From positions 310,001-374,000 of the forward strand of contig JALMQS010000085.1 of assembly GCA_024734495.1 (NCBI GenBank): a DNA stretch of 64,000 bases, written 5' to 3'. Each line of letters opens with the position of its first letter. Position 1 is the stretch's first letter. Position numbers and translations under genes: made by a program. The DNA comes from Forficula auricularia. Taxonomy: Eukaryota; Arthropoda; Insecta; Dermaptera; Forficulidae. The notes below the pieces were generated by a model. That model did no database searches and was not told the origin of the DNA. It saw only the letters and a list, made by a program, of their open reading frames with translations. Positions 51,201 through 62,867 of this stretch are shown piece by piece.

Positions 51201-54200
51201 GAAACAGGTGTTTATACCTTCTTTTTGATGTTTCTCTTTTGCCTCTTTGACTGCGTCAATCATTAATTGGATCATATCAGGCCGATAAACTCCTTTATTT
51301 CTTCTGTTGTCAATATTTTCCATAAAAATTCCTCGGAAAAATTCAACAGCCTTATAAGAAAATAATCCTCCCTTCCAGATCCACTAAAAAAACAAAAGAA
51401 AGAAATTTAGCAACAATTCACTTAATTTCTTCATTGAAGGTGATGATGAATTCTTTCACATTATATAGAGTGGGCCAGGTGTGTTAAGCAGATTTTGGTT
51501 TAAAACCAAAAAAATTTATATTTTCAAACCAAATATTTATAAATAGGGAATTATATTTGATTAATTTGTCATTCTTTCTCAGCAGTTAATTCATGAATCT
51601 AATAATGCCCACGCATAACCAAAGGTATTTTTAAAGGTCGTTACAAAAATCTTTTTACTAAATTGTCCAGTGAAAAAATCTGGGAATTTATCTGTCCGAT
51701 CTATGGACTAAAAGATCATCATAGCAAGTGTTTCATGACATTTTATAGCTGTCTCAGCAGATTTGTATAGGAAAGTAGGAAAATCATATTTTTATGAAAA
51801 TGCTAAAATAAGGGTTGTTGCCCCTAAAAGGAGTGTAAGATTGATCACAACAAGGGTTTTATGTCAATAGAAAATAATAAAATTTGATTCGCCCTATAGC
51901 TGAGCAATAATAATTAAACAAGTAATGCTTATATATTTCTAGGATGCATAGGGAATAACTTGCCCTTTTCAATTTGCATTCAAAAAGAGTGGAAACTTTT
52001 ATTCAAACTATACAACAAAACTAGCACTATTAAAAGAGACAAGAAGTAGGTAGTTAAGCAAGCATTCTTCGTTGCCCTTTTAAACCCTGAAGAAAGAGCG
52101 TTAAAGATCCCAGAAATGTCGAGTTTTAAGAAAATTGAAGATAACGTTACAATAAATCATTTTATTCAGAATTTGTACTTTTCATTATCCTTGTGATGCC
52201 TTTCTATCAATTCCCCATTTCAGTTTATTTCGATAACTTCTTTAGAGATGACAACTTCGGTTTATCATTAATGTAGGAGGGCGGGAGTTTCGCCCCCTTG
52301 GCTCATAGGGGTTAATAACACACGTATTTATTATTAAAGATATATTTATTTACAAAAAGGGGTTATACATTTTCGTGTCTAGGGGTCATCGTGAAAACAT
52401 CGTAATACACATCATCTTATAACTATCATCGTACAACTGATATCAAATCGACAAACATATGTCATCTTAAGCAGCGCTGGCTTTCAACTCGCCAACGCCT
52501 TATCAACAACTGGCCCTCAGCTGCAACACACATACACACATGCATATGAGTGGGATGAGGGTGCACCGTCAGCCGACAGCCCTTGGACACAATGGCTCGC
52601 TAAAAAGAAAGAATGCGGCCACCCAGCCTAGATAGACAGCTGGCAAACACATGTATGATCTTAAACTGAAATTAAGAAAACTAATTTAAATAATCTCTAC
52701 ATTAATATATAATTAGATTTAGAAATCAGACGCTAAAAAGAGTTGAGATATAATTCTATCCCTGAAGGGGTAAAACAGTGAATCATTACTTGGAAACACG
52801 TGCAAATTATAACTTCCTAGTTCAAATTTTAAATAAAAATCTGCACAGTAATTATGACCACTTCAATAAAAATTTTAGTCTTGTCCTCCAATAAATATGA
52901 AAAATATAAAGAAAATTAGTTTGTATTTTTTGATAAGGATAAATAAACTGGAACGGATTCCTTAATTATTAATCAGATGTCACTTGCTATTTGCAGTCCA
53001 TGTTGATTTAAATTCAAAAATAGTGATTTTCATCTAATACATGAGGAATAACAATTCTATATTGGATTTTTGATGTTTCGATTATTATTGGTAACCATTG
53101 CTGAAGACATGGAGGAATCGACATAAAATCAAAAGTAACAATCGATTCTTATTTAATTCTAAAGGAATAAACTTATTTCATTCTGTTTTGATGTTTTGAC
53201 TATTAATGGCAAACTCTACTGAAAACGTAGAAGAATTGACTTAAAATTCAAAAAGACTCAAATTAATTTATGATAAACAACTCAAGCTTGACGAGTGGGC
53301 ATAGCCACTGGCCAGCATAATGAAAGAACTTGGTCGTGTCGAAAGACAGAGAGCAGAGAGAAGGAACTTTGACACTCTCAAATTAAGAGGGAAAAGCTAA
53401 TTAGCCCCCTCTTACGATGCTATACCTAACGGTCAGTTCCGGGTAGGAGAATGGGGGCGAGGATAAAGGGCAGGTGGTTTTAGTGGGTAGGAACCCCGCG
53501 CTCTGCTGGGGCCCGGCAGTGTCTTTTTTTGTGAAGATTTTCACCTACCTCGAAGAAAAAAAACACAAGGGAAAAATCGCACTTTTTGACCTCTCGACAA
53601 GGCCCCAAGTAATTTTTGGCAAAACCGTCACGTGCTAAAATTTAACCTAATTGAATACTAAAATTTGTGACTTTAATTGAGCCCTTAGGTTCCGTAGTCT
53701 TTACGTGAGGGCCCTTTGAAGTCTCGCTTGCCGATTCGCATTGGATAAAGTAAAAAGAAAGAACAAATAGTTATTTTACCGGAACTAAACCAGGGGCTAA
53801 AAACGCAACCGGCGTTTTCAGCCAGCGAAGTCCTGACGTAAAGTCGACAAGATCCTTTCCCATAGCTAAAAATTCATTTTTTGGATTACTAATGGAATCA
53901 ACTTCAATTCCAAAGGCGGATGTGGCAATTGCATCAGATGTACAACGGCCGAACAACGCTTTCATTTCCTCCTTCACGATTCCACCTAGTTAGAAAGAAA
54001 AAAAAATATTTTGATAAGTTCAGGAACAAACACACGATCTAACGATATAGGATGCCAATTGATCTTTTTATTCATATTCTTTAGTAGAGTTTCCCAAACT
54101 ATGTTCCAAAAAACAATGGTAGATATGCTAGAGAAAGTGAATAAGCATTCTATGAAGGCCTAGAATGGTTTTATTAACCGAATTTATTCTAAATAATAAT

Positions 54201-57200
54201 TCAACTATTTATTTACTATTTCAGTGTAGGTCTTTGGAGGAAAGCTGGAGTCAAATGGGTTCTTAGAATGTTTAGGGTCGCCAAAACTGAGCGAACTCAA
54301 TAAAACTGAGGATAAATTATTAATAAATAAATATGTAATTATGAATAAAAATGGTATGTAATACTTGTAATGTGAATATTGAATTTTTTATTATATAGTA
54401 TTAATTAACCAAATTGAAGTTTACGGAAATACTGTATCTTTATAAGGGGCGTCATTTAAAATTCGTCCAAGGGCGCTTAAGGATCTAAAGCCGGAAATTG
54501 TGCCTAATATAATATGAAATTTTACATTACAATATATATGTTTACTTGTCAATTTGTTTGATGGTATGGCATTTGTTGATAATATTTTTTTTTTTTTATT
54601 TATTTATAATTTATTTACAATCAACCATTTGAACAGGTTTTAAGTAAATTTGATAAAATTGATTAACAAACACACATACACAATACTTTGTCATTTATAC
54701 ACATGAAAGGGAAGTCTTCCATCGAAGTCACCCTTAATTGAATTTATTAGTCCAGTTGTGCAGAATGGCGCGCTCCTCGGTGTCTAGAATATGATTTTTC
54801 TTAAGTCTCCTAGTTACTTGACTATTATCCAGGAGATTGATGGCTGATATATTTGAATGGTTTTCGAGTTTTTTAATATGTTTGTTGTACGAGTCCAGGA
54901 TTACCTTTCTAACAGAAGGGACAATAAGGTCACTATGCAGACTTTCGTTTGTGAAGTACCAAGGTGCATTCGCAATACCTCTTAATATTTTTGATTGTAT
55001 TCTTTGGATTTTACTGATGTTGGACTCACTAGCAGTTCCCCAGGTTTGACACGAATATGACCATATTGGTTTGAGAATTGATTTATATAATAGTACTTTA
55101 GTTTTTAAGGCAAGCTGTGAGTTTTTGCCTAGTAACCAGTACATCCTTTTGTATTTAATATTTATTTCGTTTCTTTTTTTCTAAGTGGTTTTTCCATGTA
55201 AGTCTTTGATCCAGATGCATTCCAAGATATTTGACTGAATTACTGTATGGAATTTGTTTAGAATTTAAGTACACTGGAGGGCTTATGATTTTTCTATTTG
55301 TGAACGAAATATGAGTCGATTTTGCTTCATTAACTTGTATTCTCCATTTATGAAACCAATTTTGGGTGTTGTCGAGATATTCTTGAAGTTTATTTGATGC
55401 TGTTCCAGGATCAGAATTTGAGACCATTAAAGCAGTATCGTCTGCGTAAGTTGCAATAAACAGATCATCATGATTAGGTATATCTGCAGTAAATATAGAA
55501 TAAAGAAATGGTCCAAGAATACTCCCTTGAGGTACCCCAGATTTGATTGGATGATATTGTGAGAATTCGTTTTCAGTTCTTACTTGAAACCATCTATTTT
55601 CCAGGTAAGATTTTAGTATCCAATAGAGTTGGTCAGGAAATATTTTTTTTATTTTATAGAGGAGTCCCTCATGCCAAACTTTATCAAACGCCTGTTTGAC
55701 GTCCAGAAATACACCCATACATACATTTTTTTCCTCTAGGGCCTTTTCAATGTTATTTGTTATTCTATGTATTTGCTCGGAGGTGGAATGTTGAGCACGA
55801 AATCCATATTGATGGTAAGGTATTATTTCATCAGTTTCAATGCATGATTTAATTCTTTTTAATAAAAGTTTTTCAAAGATTTTCGACGCATGAGGAAGGA
55901 GGCTAATAGGTCTGTAGGAAGAGACTTCTGATATATTTTTTCCAGGTTTAATTATCATTATTATGATTGCATGTTTCCATTGTATTGGAAAATATCTAAC
56001 TCTTAGAATTGCATTAAATATTTCAGTGAGTAGTATTATTCCTTTTTTAGGAAGTTTTTTTAATAATTCAACCGTGATTAAGTCATAACCGGGAGATTTT
56101 CTTTTGTTAGATTCATTTTTTAGTTGTATTTCTATATCCTTTGAGGAGAAAAAAGGTATTGGTGGGGATAATTGTAATGGGGAATCTAGGAAGCTTTCTA
56201 TTTCGAGGTTTTCCGAATTTGAGCATGTTTGGGGGAAAGGATTAAATGTTTGTTTCAGATGGTTTGAGAATATTTCGGCTTTTTCAAGATTTGTTCTTGC
56301 CCAAGTGTTTGTATCTGTTTTTATAGGGGGTGAGAATTGCTTCGGTCTTTTTAGATATTTAGTTGCCTTCCATAGAGAATATTCATTGGCACCTTGCGGG
56401 GAAAGTTTCGAGAGGTAATCTTCTAATGTGTCGTTTTTATTTTTACGAATTAAATTTTTTAACATTTTAGCGGCTCTGTTATATTCTAATTTATCGGTTA
56501 TATATTGACTTCTTTGCCAGATTTTCCTCAGTCTTCTTTTTTCTTTTAATTTCTCTTTTATTTCAAATGGGTAATTTATTTGAGTATCCTGATTATCCAA
56601 CTCGGGTGTTGATATCCAAGCAGCGTCTTGTATATTTTTGTTGAAGTGTTCAATTGCTAATTCTATATCCTCTTCGGTTTTAAGAGGAACTTTGGTGTTT
56701 AATTTTTCTTCAACTTTTATTTTGAATAAATCCCAATTTGTTTTTTTATTATAAAGGGAGGGGCTTTTTTCTTTTTCTTTTTTTATTATAAGTAGTGTAC
56801 TTATTGTAGCCAATACAGGCGTATGATCGGAGCTAAGATCCAGACATTCTTCCACAAATATATATGAGTTTGAGAATCCCTTGGTGACAAAGAAGTCTAG
56901 GAGATCAGGTAATCTATTTGGATCTGTAGGCCAATAAGTCGGTTTACCGGTAGATATAACATTGTATCCTTTTTTTGATATTGTTTTGAATAGGTTTCTG
57001 CCTTTAGGGTTTATTACTCTAGACCCAAAAGATATATGTTTTGAGTTGAAGTCTCCGCCAGCAATGAATTTTGGGCCAAGAGAACTAAAAAAATTTGTAA
57101 ACTGTTCTATTGATATAGTGTGTCTGGGAGGACAGTAGATAGCGCTAACTACAATGTGTGATCCATTTAAGTCTGTAATTGATATTGATGTTGCTTGTAT

Positions 57201-58838
57201 ATAGTCTTTTTCCCATTTTTCCAATTCGTGATGATATATTGATTTTTTAATAATTATTGCAGTACCTGCATGTGCCCTATCGTCTGGGTGTACGGAGTGG
57301 TAGCAATTATATCCAGGGATTGAAAAATAACTCTTACTTGTAAAATGAGTTTCCGATATTAATAATATATCAATTTTTTCAGTAAATAAAAATATTTCTA
57401 TTTCATGTCTACGTTGTGTTAGACCGTTTGCATTCCAGAGAACTATTTTATAATTGTCAGACATTTTTTGATATAACTTTAGTTAGCAGGCTCAAAATCA
57501 TGCTATTTTGGTTTAACAATTGACTAAACAAAGATTTAAATTCGTTCATGAATGATGTTAGCATAGTATTTAAATCATTCATCTGACTACTGTGATTTTC
57601 ATGATTTCCATTTTGAACAACGCTAGAAAATGATCTTTGTGTGTTTTGTTGAGAGTTTTGGTTTAAAGGATTAGAAAAGTGAGTTTGCTGTGGAGGTTGG
57701 AGATTTGTTGCTTGAATTTGTGATTGATATTTTTTGTTATCATTATAGGTTCTTATTTTGTTTTGAAATGGTAAGCCTCTTTTCTTTTGTAAATCTTTAT
57801 AGGTAGAACAACCCTTATAATTTGCCGGGTGATTTCCAGAGCAATTTGAACAAGTCGGTGGGGTTTCAATGGGTTTAGAGCAGCTTTGAGAAAGATGCGG
57901 ACCAGCGCATTTTACGCACCTATAAGGTTTAAAACAGTAGCTCTTTGTATGCATAAAGGACTGACACCGAGTACATTGTGGAATATTATTGATAATATAA
58001 TGATGAATTAATTTATTCGCGAATTCACCTCTGACAGATAAGGTAAAATCTATCGGTGAACAACAGCTTTTCTGATTCATAAGAATGTGATTGGGGATAC
58101 CCTTCAATCCATATATTCAATGATTCTCCAATAAAATCTAATTCTACTAATATTGGCAAAATAATAATATATTTACCCATGTGTACTTACTTTTTTCATT
58201 CTTGATTTGATTTTCAAGATAATTCTCAAGAGAAATGGCACACTTTTCAACTAGTTTGTACATGTGACGCATTTTATTTCCAGTAAAGGCTGGACTGAGA
58301 GTACCACGGACATCTTTCCATTTGTTATCTAAAAAATAAATAAGTACAGTTTTTATAAAATATTAAAATTTATCAAGAGTTACTTATAGGGGTTGAAATT
58401 TTGTTTAAATCACATAATTAAATATAATTATTTATTTAACACAAACAAATAATAAATATAATGCTGATCGAAGCGCCGTAGTTGTATTGTATTATTTGTT
58501 GGTTAATTAAATAATTATAATTAATTATGTGTGATTTAAAAAAATTGCAACCCCAAATAAATTCAATTACAAAAATAAAAAGTTTTTACCGTTACATATC
58601 TAATATAAGTTATTTATTTATTGATATATTTTCTTGTTTGTTGATTTTAATACCTTTCAAAGCAAAAAGCGATTTATGGAAGATATCCCCCTCAGTTGTG
58701 AAATCAGAATGATTGATAAAATGATCAAAATCTTTAATTGTAATATTTTTTATAAGTTCAGGATCCGCTATTATATAAGCGGGTGTTGTCGTTTCAAATA
58801 CGCCTCCAATTCCGAAGGGCTTCGCTAATTTATAATAC
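48283..58838 (-). CDS. Cytochrome P450 gene 3, CYP9-like, exons 2-8 (first exon not in view)
   Basis: Seven exons match gene 2 in length and phase: 58654-58838, 58191-58328, 53780-53985, 51218-51383, 50854-51075, 49122-49385 and 48283-48446. All splice sites and frames are intact. Protein landmarks are IKDFDHFINH (exon 2), LSPAFTGNKMR (exon 3), the I-helix GGFNTIS (exon 6), ESQR at the exon 6/7 join, then PERF and FGLGPRQCI (exon 7), and an exon 8 that differs from gene 2 at one residue that I noticed (HPLQ for HPVQ). I found no exon 1 between 58839 and 64000; intron 1 of gene 2 is 7.5 kb, so the exon probably lies off the right edge. Intron 3 carries a Jockey-type LINE, intron 4 a solo LTR, and intron 7 a hAT MITE, all absent from gene 2. 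The gene looks functional, subject to the missing exon. It shares the Asn replacing the usual I-helix acid. Confidence 0.87.
48550..48791. mobile_element. hAT MITE in intron 7 of P450 gene 3
   Basis: Ends CATGGGCGTAGTTATAGGGG and CTTTAACTACGCCAATG. Flanks TTGATCAC (48542-48549) and TTGAACAC (48792-48799) are an 8-bp target duplication with one mismatch. Gene 2 has the uninterrupted TTGATTACAGAAATCT at about 20615, an empty site. Confidence 0.82.
49386..50853. other. Intron 6 of P450 gene 3, nothing recognised
   Basis: The ends align with intron 6 of gene 2 near the exons (for example around 50690-50780 versus 25080-25510), but the (AT)n run and tRNA-like modules of gene 2 are absent. No coding feature seen. 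Confidence 0.45.
52272..52701 (-). mobile_element. Solo LTR related to the 16128-19800 element
   Basis: Minus strand starts TGTAGAGATTATTTAAATTAG and ends GGCGAAACTCCCGCCCTCCTACA. It shares GACAAACATATG-like, CATATGAGTG and TATAACCCCTTTTTGTAAATA blocks with the LTRs at 16128 and 19194, but is shorter (430 bp) and diverged. TTAA flanks both sides. Intron 4 of P450 gene 2 lacks it. Confidence 0.8.
52990..53760. repeat. Satellite array, LINE-like 3' block and repeat Y
   Basis: Satellite monomers (GAAGACATGGAGGAATCGAC) at 52990-53290 end with AACTCAAGCTTGA. 53290-53545 is a GC-richer block with GCTAATTAGCCCCCTCTTAC, related to the 3'-end-like repeat at 2310. 53545-53760 is an inverted copy of part of repeat Y. 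In intron 4 of P450 gene 3. Confidence 0.55.
54734..57464 (-). pseudogene. LINE ORF2, endonuclease-reverse transcriptase with one frameshift
   Basis: 769 open codons to 55155. APE endonuclease: VLWNANGL, LLISETHF, GGDFNSKH and SSDHTPV. Reverse transcriptase: SYRPISLLPHASKIFEKLLL, GVFLDVKQAFDKVWHEGL, GVPQGSILGPFLYSIFTADI and YADD (55448-55437). The C-terminal tail (LLYKSILKPIWSYSCQTWG, WYFTNESLHSDL) continues in another frame to 54734. A single-base change in an A run near 55165-55175 explains the break. Otherwise it looks recently active. Confidence 0.88.
57457..58107 (-). CDS. LINE ORF1, CCHC zinc-knuckle RNA-binding protein (N-truncated)
   Basis: 216 open codons. Three zinc knuckles: CTRCQSFMHTKSYC, CVKCAGPHLSQSC and CSNCSGNHPANYKGC. 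A Gln/Asn-rich C-terminal part follows. In Jockey-clade LINEs this protein binds element RNA. The N-terminal half is missing at the 5' truncation, so the first Met is internal. The TGA overlaps the ORF2 ATG. Confidence 0.8.
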   Translation of the reverse strand: MKGIPNHILMNQKSCCSPIDFTLSVRGEFANKLIHHYIINNIPQCTRCQSFMHTKSYCFKPYRCVKCAGPHLSQSCSKPIETPPTCSNCSGNHPANYKGCSTYKDLQKKRGLPFQNKIRTYNDNKKYQSQIQATNLQPPQQTHFSNPLNQNSQQNTQRSFSSVVQNGNHENHSSQMNDLNTMLTSFMNEFKSLFSQLLNQNSMILSLLTKVISKNV

Positions 58839-59336
58839 CTGAAAAAATATTAAATATTTATTATTTTATTTTAGTCCATATATTAAAAAAATGTATTGAT
58901 TGTTTTATAAATATAAATTTATACAAATGTTTTATCGAAAAGAATCTTAAAACGTTTATTTAAAATCTACACTTTTCGAGATAATTTCTTCCTTTATCAA
59001 GAGAATTTAAAAAATCTGAAAAAATAGTTCATTTAAGAAGTAAATATAAATAATATTACATGATAGTTGCTTAATATTCACTTCTCAAAGTAATCATTTT
59101 TTGAAATTTATTAAAATTCCCTTGATAAAGGGAGAAATTCACCAGGAAATTTTGGATTTTAAATAAATATTTCAAGATTGTTTCCCATAAAAGAGTTGTA
59201 TTTATTATTTATTTCTACTCTAGCATATAGTTAATAAAATAAATTAAAAAAAACATGTAGGGATATGCTATTATGTATATGTTTTACAAATGAAATAGTT
59301 TTTTACAATTTGAAACGTTTAGTCTCATTTAAATAA

Positions 59337-59660
59337 ACCGCACCCAAGGACGTGAGGGTCCGCAGGGGGTCGGGGGCGGAGGGGGCGATCGCCCTCCCCC
59401 ATAGAGGCCCGTGCCTGGCAAAAAAATTAAAAAAAAAAAAAAACATTTATTTTTTCAAAAAAATTTTAAAATTGAAAATAAAGTTCTTTGTGTGTGTGTG
59501 TGTGGGGCGTCTCTGACCCCCCCCCCCTCCCCCGCTTGGACAATTCGATCGCGACACACTTCCGAGATAAAAAGTAGATCTTACATCGGGCACCTTATAT
59601 ACATTCACCCCCCCCCCCCCCATAAAAAATTCCTGGATCCGCCCTTGCCTTGGGTGCGGT
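59337..59660. mobile_element. Repeat bounded by ACCGCACCCAAGG inverted ends
   Basis: ACCGCACCCAAGG (59337-59349) and CCTTGGGTGCGGT (59648-59660) are perfect 13-bp inverted ends. Inside are hAT-like termini: CCCGTGCCTGG near 59408 and TTCCTGGATCCGCCCTTG near 59630, with C runs. A third CCTTGGGTGCGGT is at 60974-60986. Probably nested non-autonomous elements. Confidence 0.45.
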
Positions 59661-59971
59661 CTTCATGATAAATATAAATATTATACCTACGACCATAGGT
59701 CAATTAGCTAATATTGAACTTATAGAAGAAAAACGGGAAATGTATTTAAATAAACGGAACAAATTTAATAAATTTTTTAGTACTTTAGAAATATTTTCGA
59801 ATTTCAAATTATTTATTTTCTAATATTCTTATATTTTGGAACGCAAAAAATACAATAAATAATTAATTGCCAATAATAATTTGTTTATCAATAGGTGTCA
59901 TGTCGGTTTATTTTCAAAAATATGTAAATATTTCTATAGATAGTAGGACTGCAATGAAAAAATAATTTATT

Positions 59972-60676
59972 AACCGACTTCAAAAAAGAGGAGGAGGTTA
60001 TCTATTCGACTGAATTTTTTTTTTTTTTTTTGTGCCTATGTTACCTCATATCTCCGCCAATTGTCAACCGATTTTGAAATATTTTTTGCATTGGGTCCAG
60101 TCTAGCTTCCGATTGGTCCCATTTTTTTTTCGATTTTTTTTCATAGGTATTAGACCTTTTTATTAGGTTTGTTTAGACCTAACCTCTTTGTTTATGAACC
60201 GATTTCGATGGTTCTTTTTTTATCCGAAAGGGGGTGTCTTAGGGATGGTGTCATATTAATTTGGTCAAGTTCTGATGATATGATCACTATTAATAACATC
60301 ACTAAAGAGAAAAATAAAAATAATTTTAAGAAAAAATAAAAACCGACTTCAAAAAATTAAATGCAACAAATAAAATACACTAAAAGGTATAAAATAATTA
60401 TTATCTTATTTAGTTACAACTAAACGACGAAATATTAACACGAAATTACTTTTTGAAGTCGGTACCAAACAAACTATACCTATAAGCGAGCATATCCTCC
60501 AAACGTACTAAGTAAGATCCGTCGAGTGCGATTCATAAAAGGTATATGTTTGGCACCGACTTCAAAAAGTAATTTCGTGTTAATATTTCGTCGTTTAGTT
60601 GTAACTAAATAAGATAATAATTATTTTATACCTTTTAGTGTATTTTATTTGTTGCATTTAATTTTTTGAAGTCGGT
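59972..60676. repeat. Composite ACCGACTTC repeat, full copy
   Basis: Module 1 from ACCGACTTCAAAAAAGAGGA to about 60340, then the foldback module 60342-60676. Very similar to 9524-10852, so probably recent. Confidence 0.7.
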
Positions 60677-61191
60677 TTTTATTTTTTTCTTAAAATTTTT
60701 ATTTTTACTATTGGCTGCGAGGCTCTTTCTTAAGAGGACGTGATAATGACATTCGCCGAGCATTTTTTATAAAGTCGGTCAAAATTTGATTTTAAAAGTG
60801 AAAGCAAAAATTTTGTTAAATAAAGGATTCTAAAATCGCTGCTACATGCTTCACTTAATAAACTATGAAGATTTTTTTTAATAATTTTTATTTATTAATT
60901 TTAAACTGTTACAGGAGTAATTACAGTGTAAAATATAACAGATACCTAACTAAGATCACCTGGGCCCTCATGGCCTTGGGTGCGGTCGAAACCCCTAAAT
61001 TTTGATATATTAAAGTTGAATTTAAATGAGTATTTTAAATAAAGATGACAAATTCTAATTTCATTAAAATATCTTGAAAAAATATATTTATACCACCTTC
61101 GTCAAGAGAGAAAATTTTAGAAAAGTATTTTTTTTGTTTTAGATAGGAAAATAAAATTTCATTTCCAGGAAAATTATACTATTATTTAAAT

Positions 61192-62258
61192 CAATGCTTC
61201 TTATATTAGTGGGCCGCGGCATCCTAGATGGATTACCCGCAGGGCCGCGAATGTAACAAATAAATTATTATTGTTAAATAAATTTAAATATTTGGATTAT
61301 AATTATAAATTTTTGATAATGTTTTGCAGAAATCTTTCTGGTACTACCTGATATTTTTATCACTGTAAATGAATTTTTCTCAAAAAATGAGCTAGCATGG
61401 GAAAAATGTGTTGGCGTATGCACTGATAGTTCAGCAGCAATGACCGGAAAGATTTCAGTATTTATTTCTGAAGTAAAAAAACTGTGCCCAAATGCAAGAC
61501 ATGTGGATTGCATTATCCATGGAGAAAATTTAGTTTTTAAAAAAATGTGAAGTGAACTATATGAAGTTTTGTTAAATGTGTCAACAATAGAAAATTATGT
61601 CAAACGCTAAGTGAGTTCAACAAGATTATTTCGCATTTTATGCTAAAAAATGGGATCGGAAAATGAAAGATTGCTATATCATAGAGAAATAAGATGGCTT
61701 TGGCGAAGGAAAGTGCTAAAACGTATATTACAACTAAAAGACGAATTAAGAATATTTCTTTTAGAAAAGAAATTAGATTTAGCAGCTCTTTTCTGTGAAC
61801 AAAAGTGGATGTGTCTAATTTCTTATTTAACGGATTTTTTTGACAAAGTAAATGAATTGAATCTTTCAGTTCAAGGAAAAAATACTAATTTACTAATTCT
61901 TAACAATAAGTTACAAGCTTTTCAAAAAAGAAAAAATATCAGCATGGTCCAAGAGTTTTCGTCAAGGAGACACAAGCATGTTTATTTCTTTGTATGATTT
62001 TCTTGATGAAAATAATATATCATTATCAAGGGAACTTAAAGAAACTATCGTAAATCATCTGAGAGAATCATCATTTTTTTCACACTTTTAATGTTAACCT
62101 TAGTAAATGCATGCATTGACTAGTAATTGTATCCATGTATGAAATTCAAAATTATAAATATTTTTTAACCAATCTGAATTTTAAAAAAAATTAGGGGCCG
62201 TGAGATATTGACTTGGGTTCCAAGGGGGCCGCGACTTCAAAAAGTTTAAGAAGCACTG
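61192..62258 (+). mobile_element. hAT transposon (ZBED5/Charlie-like) with 8-bp target duplication
   Basis: ATTTAAAT at 61184-61191 and 62259-62266. Ends read inward CAATGCTTCTTATATTAGTG and CAGTGCTTCTTAAACTTTTT. The plus strand encodes transposase pieces listed separately. Confidence 0.85.
61350..62090 (+). pseudogene. Broken hAT transposase (ZBED5-like)
   Basis: In order: KCVGVCTDSSAAMTGKISVF, CPNARHVDCIIHGENLVFKK then a stop, then from ~61650 MGSENERLLYHREIRWLWRR, LKDELRIFLLEKKLDLAALF and LNLSVQGKNTNLLILNN, ending LKETIVNHLRESSFF. These match ZBED5/FAM200-type hAT transposases. Several frame breaks; not functional. Confidence 0.78.
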
Positions 62259-62460
62259 ATTTAAATGACTAGGTATTTGATATAGAGATGAAAAAATAAT
62301 ATCGTTAAATAATTATTAAAAAAAATTCCCTTCGTAAAAGGAGAAAATTTTACAAGTGTCTCTTCGGCAACATTTTGGCTGCGACGCCTTTCCAAATTCC
62401 TATATTTTAATTTTTTTGGCTTTGTCGTGCTGCAAAAGTTTATTTTTATTACAGACAAAA

Positions 62461-62555
62461 GGATCAGCCGGGGCTCAGAGCCCGGATCTCAGCATGTGTA
62501 CTGCAATGCTTTGTCATAAGAGTTTTAACTCCTATATCCACTAAGCTACTGATCC
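62461..62555 (-). tRNA. tRNA-like module 1, diverged copy
   Basis: Acceptor strands GGATCAG and CTGATCC remain paired, but the T-arm reads CGGGCTCTGAGCCCCGGC, so it is degenerate compared with 25586-25676. Confidence 0.35.
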
Positions 62556-62700
62556 CTGATCCCAAACTAATACCTTTTGTCTATATGAATTATGGAATTT
62601 CTTTTTAATCCTCTCCTCGTTCATTTTTCGCAGCCTAGGCCTTGATTCATTAATTAAACAATTATATTATTATATTATATTATATATTAATAATTATTAA

Positions 62701-62775
62701 TGTTTCAATGGCGTAATGGCTAAGAGCTAATGCCCTTAATTCAAGAGTTCGTCGGTTCGATTCTAAGCAAGGCGG
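62701..62775 (+). tRNA. tRNA-like module 2, inverted relative to the 25.8-kb copy
   Basis: TGTTTCAATGGCGTAATGGC and GTCGGTTCGATTCTAAGC match module 2 at 25861-25935, but here it is on the plus strand while module 1 stays on the minus strand. The ~145-bp segment 62697-62842 is inverted relative to 25797-25945. Confidence 0.35.
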
Positions 62776-62867
62776 TAATTTTTTTAGAGAAATTTCTCTA
62801 AGCGTTGTTACAAATTAATCTAGACAAATATATATAGTATAATTAATTTATATGAATTTTTTAAATA

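Larger units (their letters stand above)
54585..58107 (-). mobile_element. Jockey-type LINE, nearly full length, 5' end missing
   Basis: Minus strand: ORF1 (58107-57457), ORF2 (57464-55155) and a shifted C-terminal piece (55144-54734), then a 3' UTR ending in an A-rich tail at 54585-54605. ORF1 and ORF2 overlap by 8 nt (ATGTCTGA). ORF2 is broken only once, in an A run near 55170. It sits in intron 3 of P450 gene 3 and is absent from gene 2, so it postdates the duplication. Confidence 0.9.

Noticed and set aside
56104..56418. 104-codon plus-strand frame
   Set aside because: Antisense shadow of the LINE ORF2 coding region.
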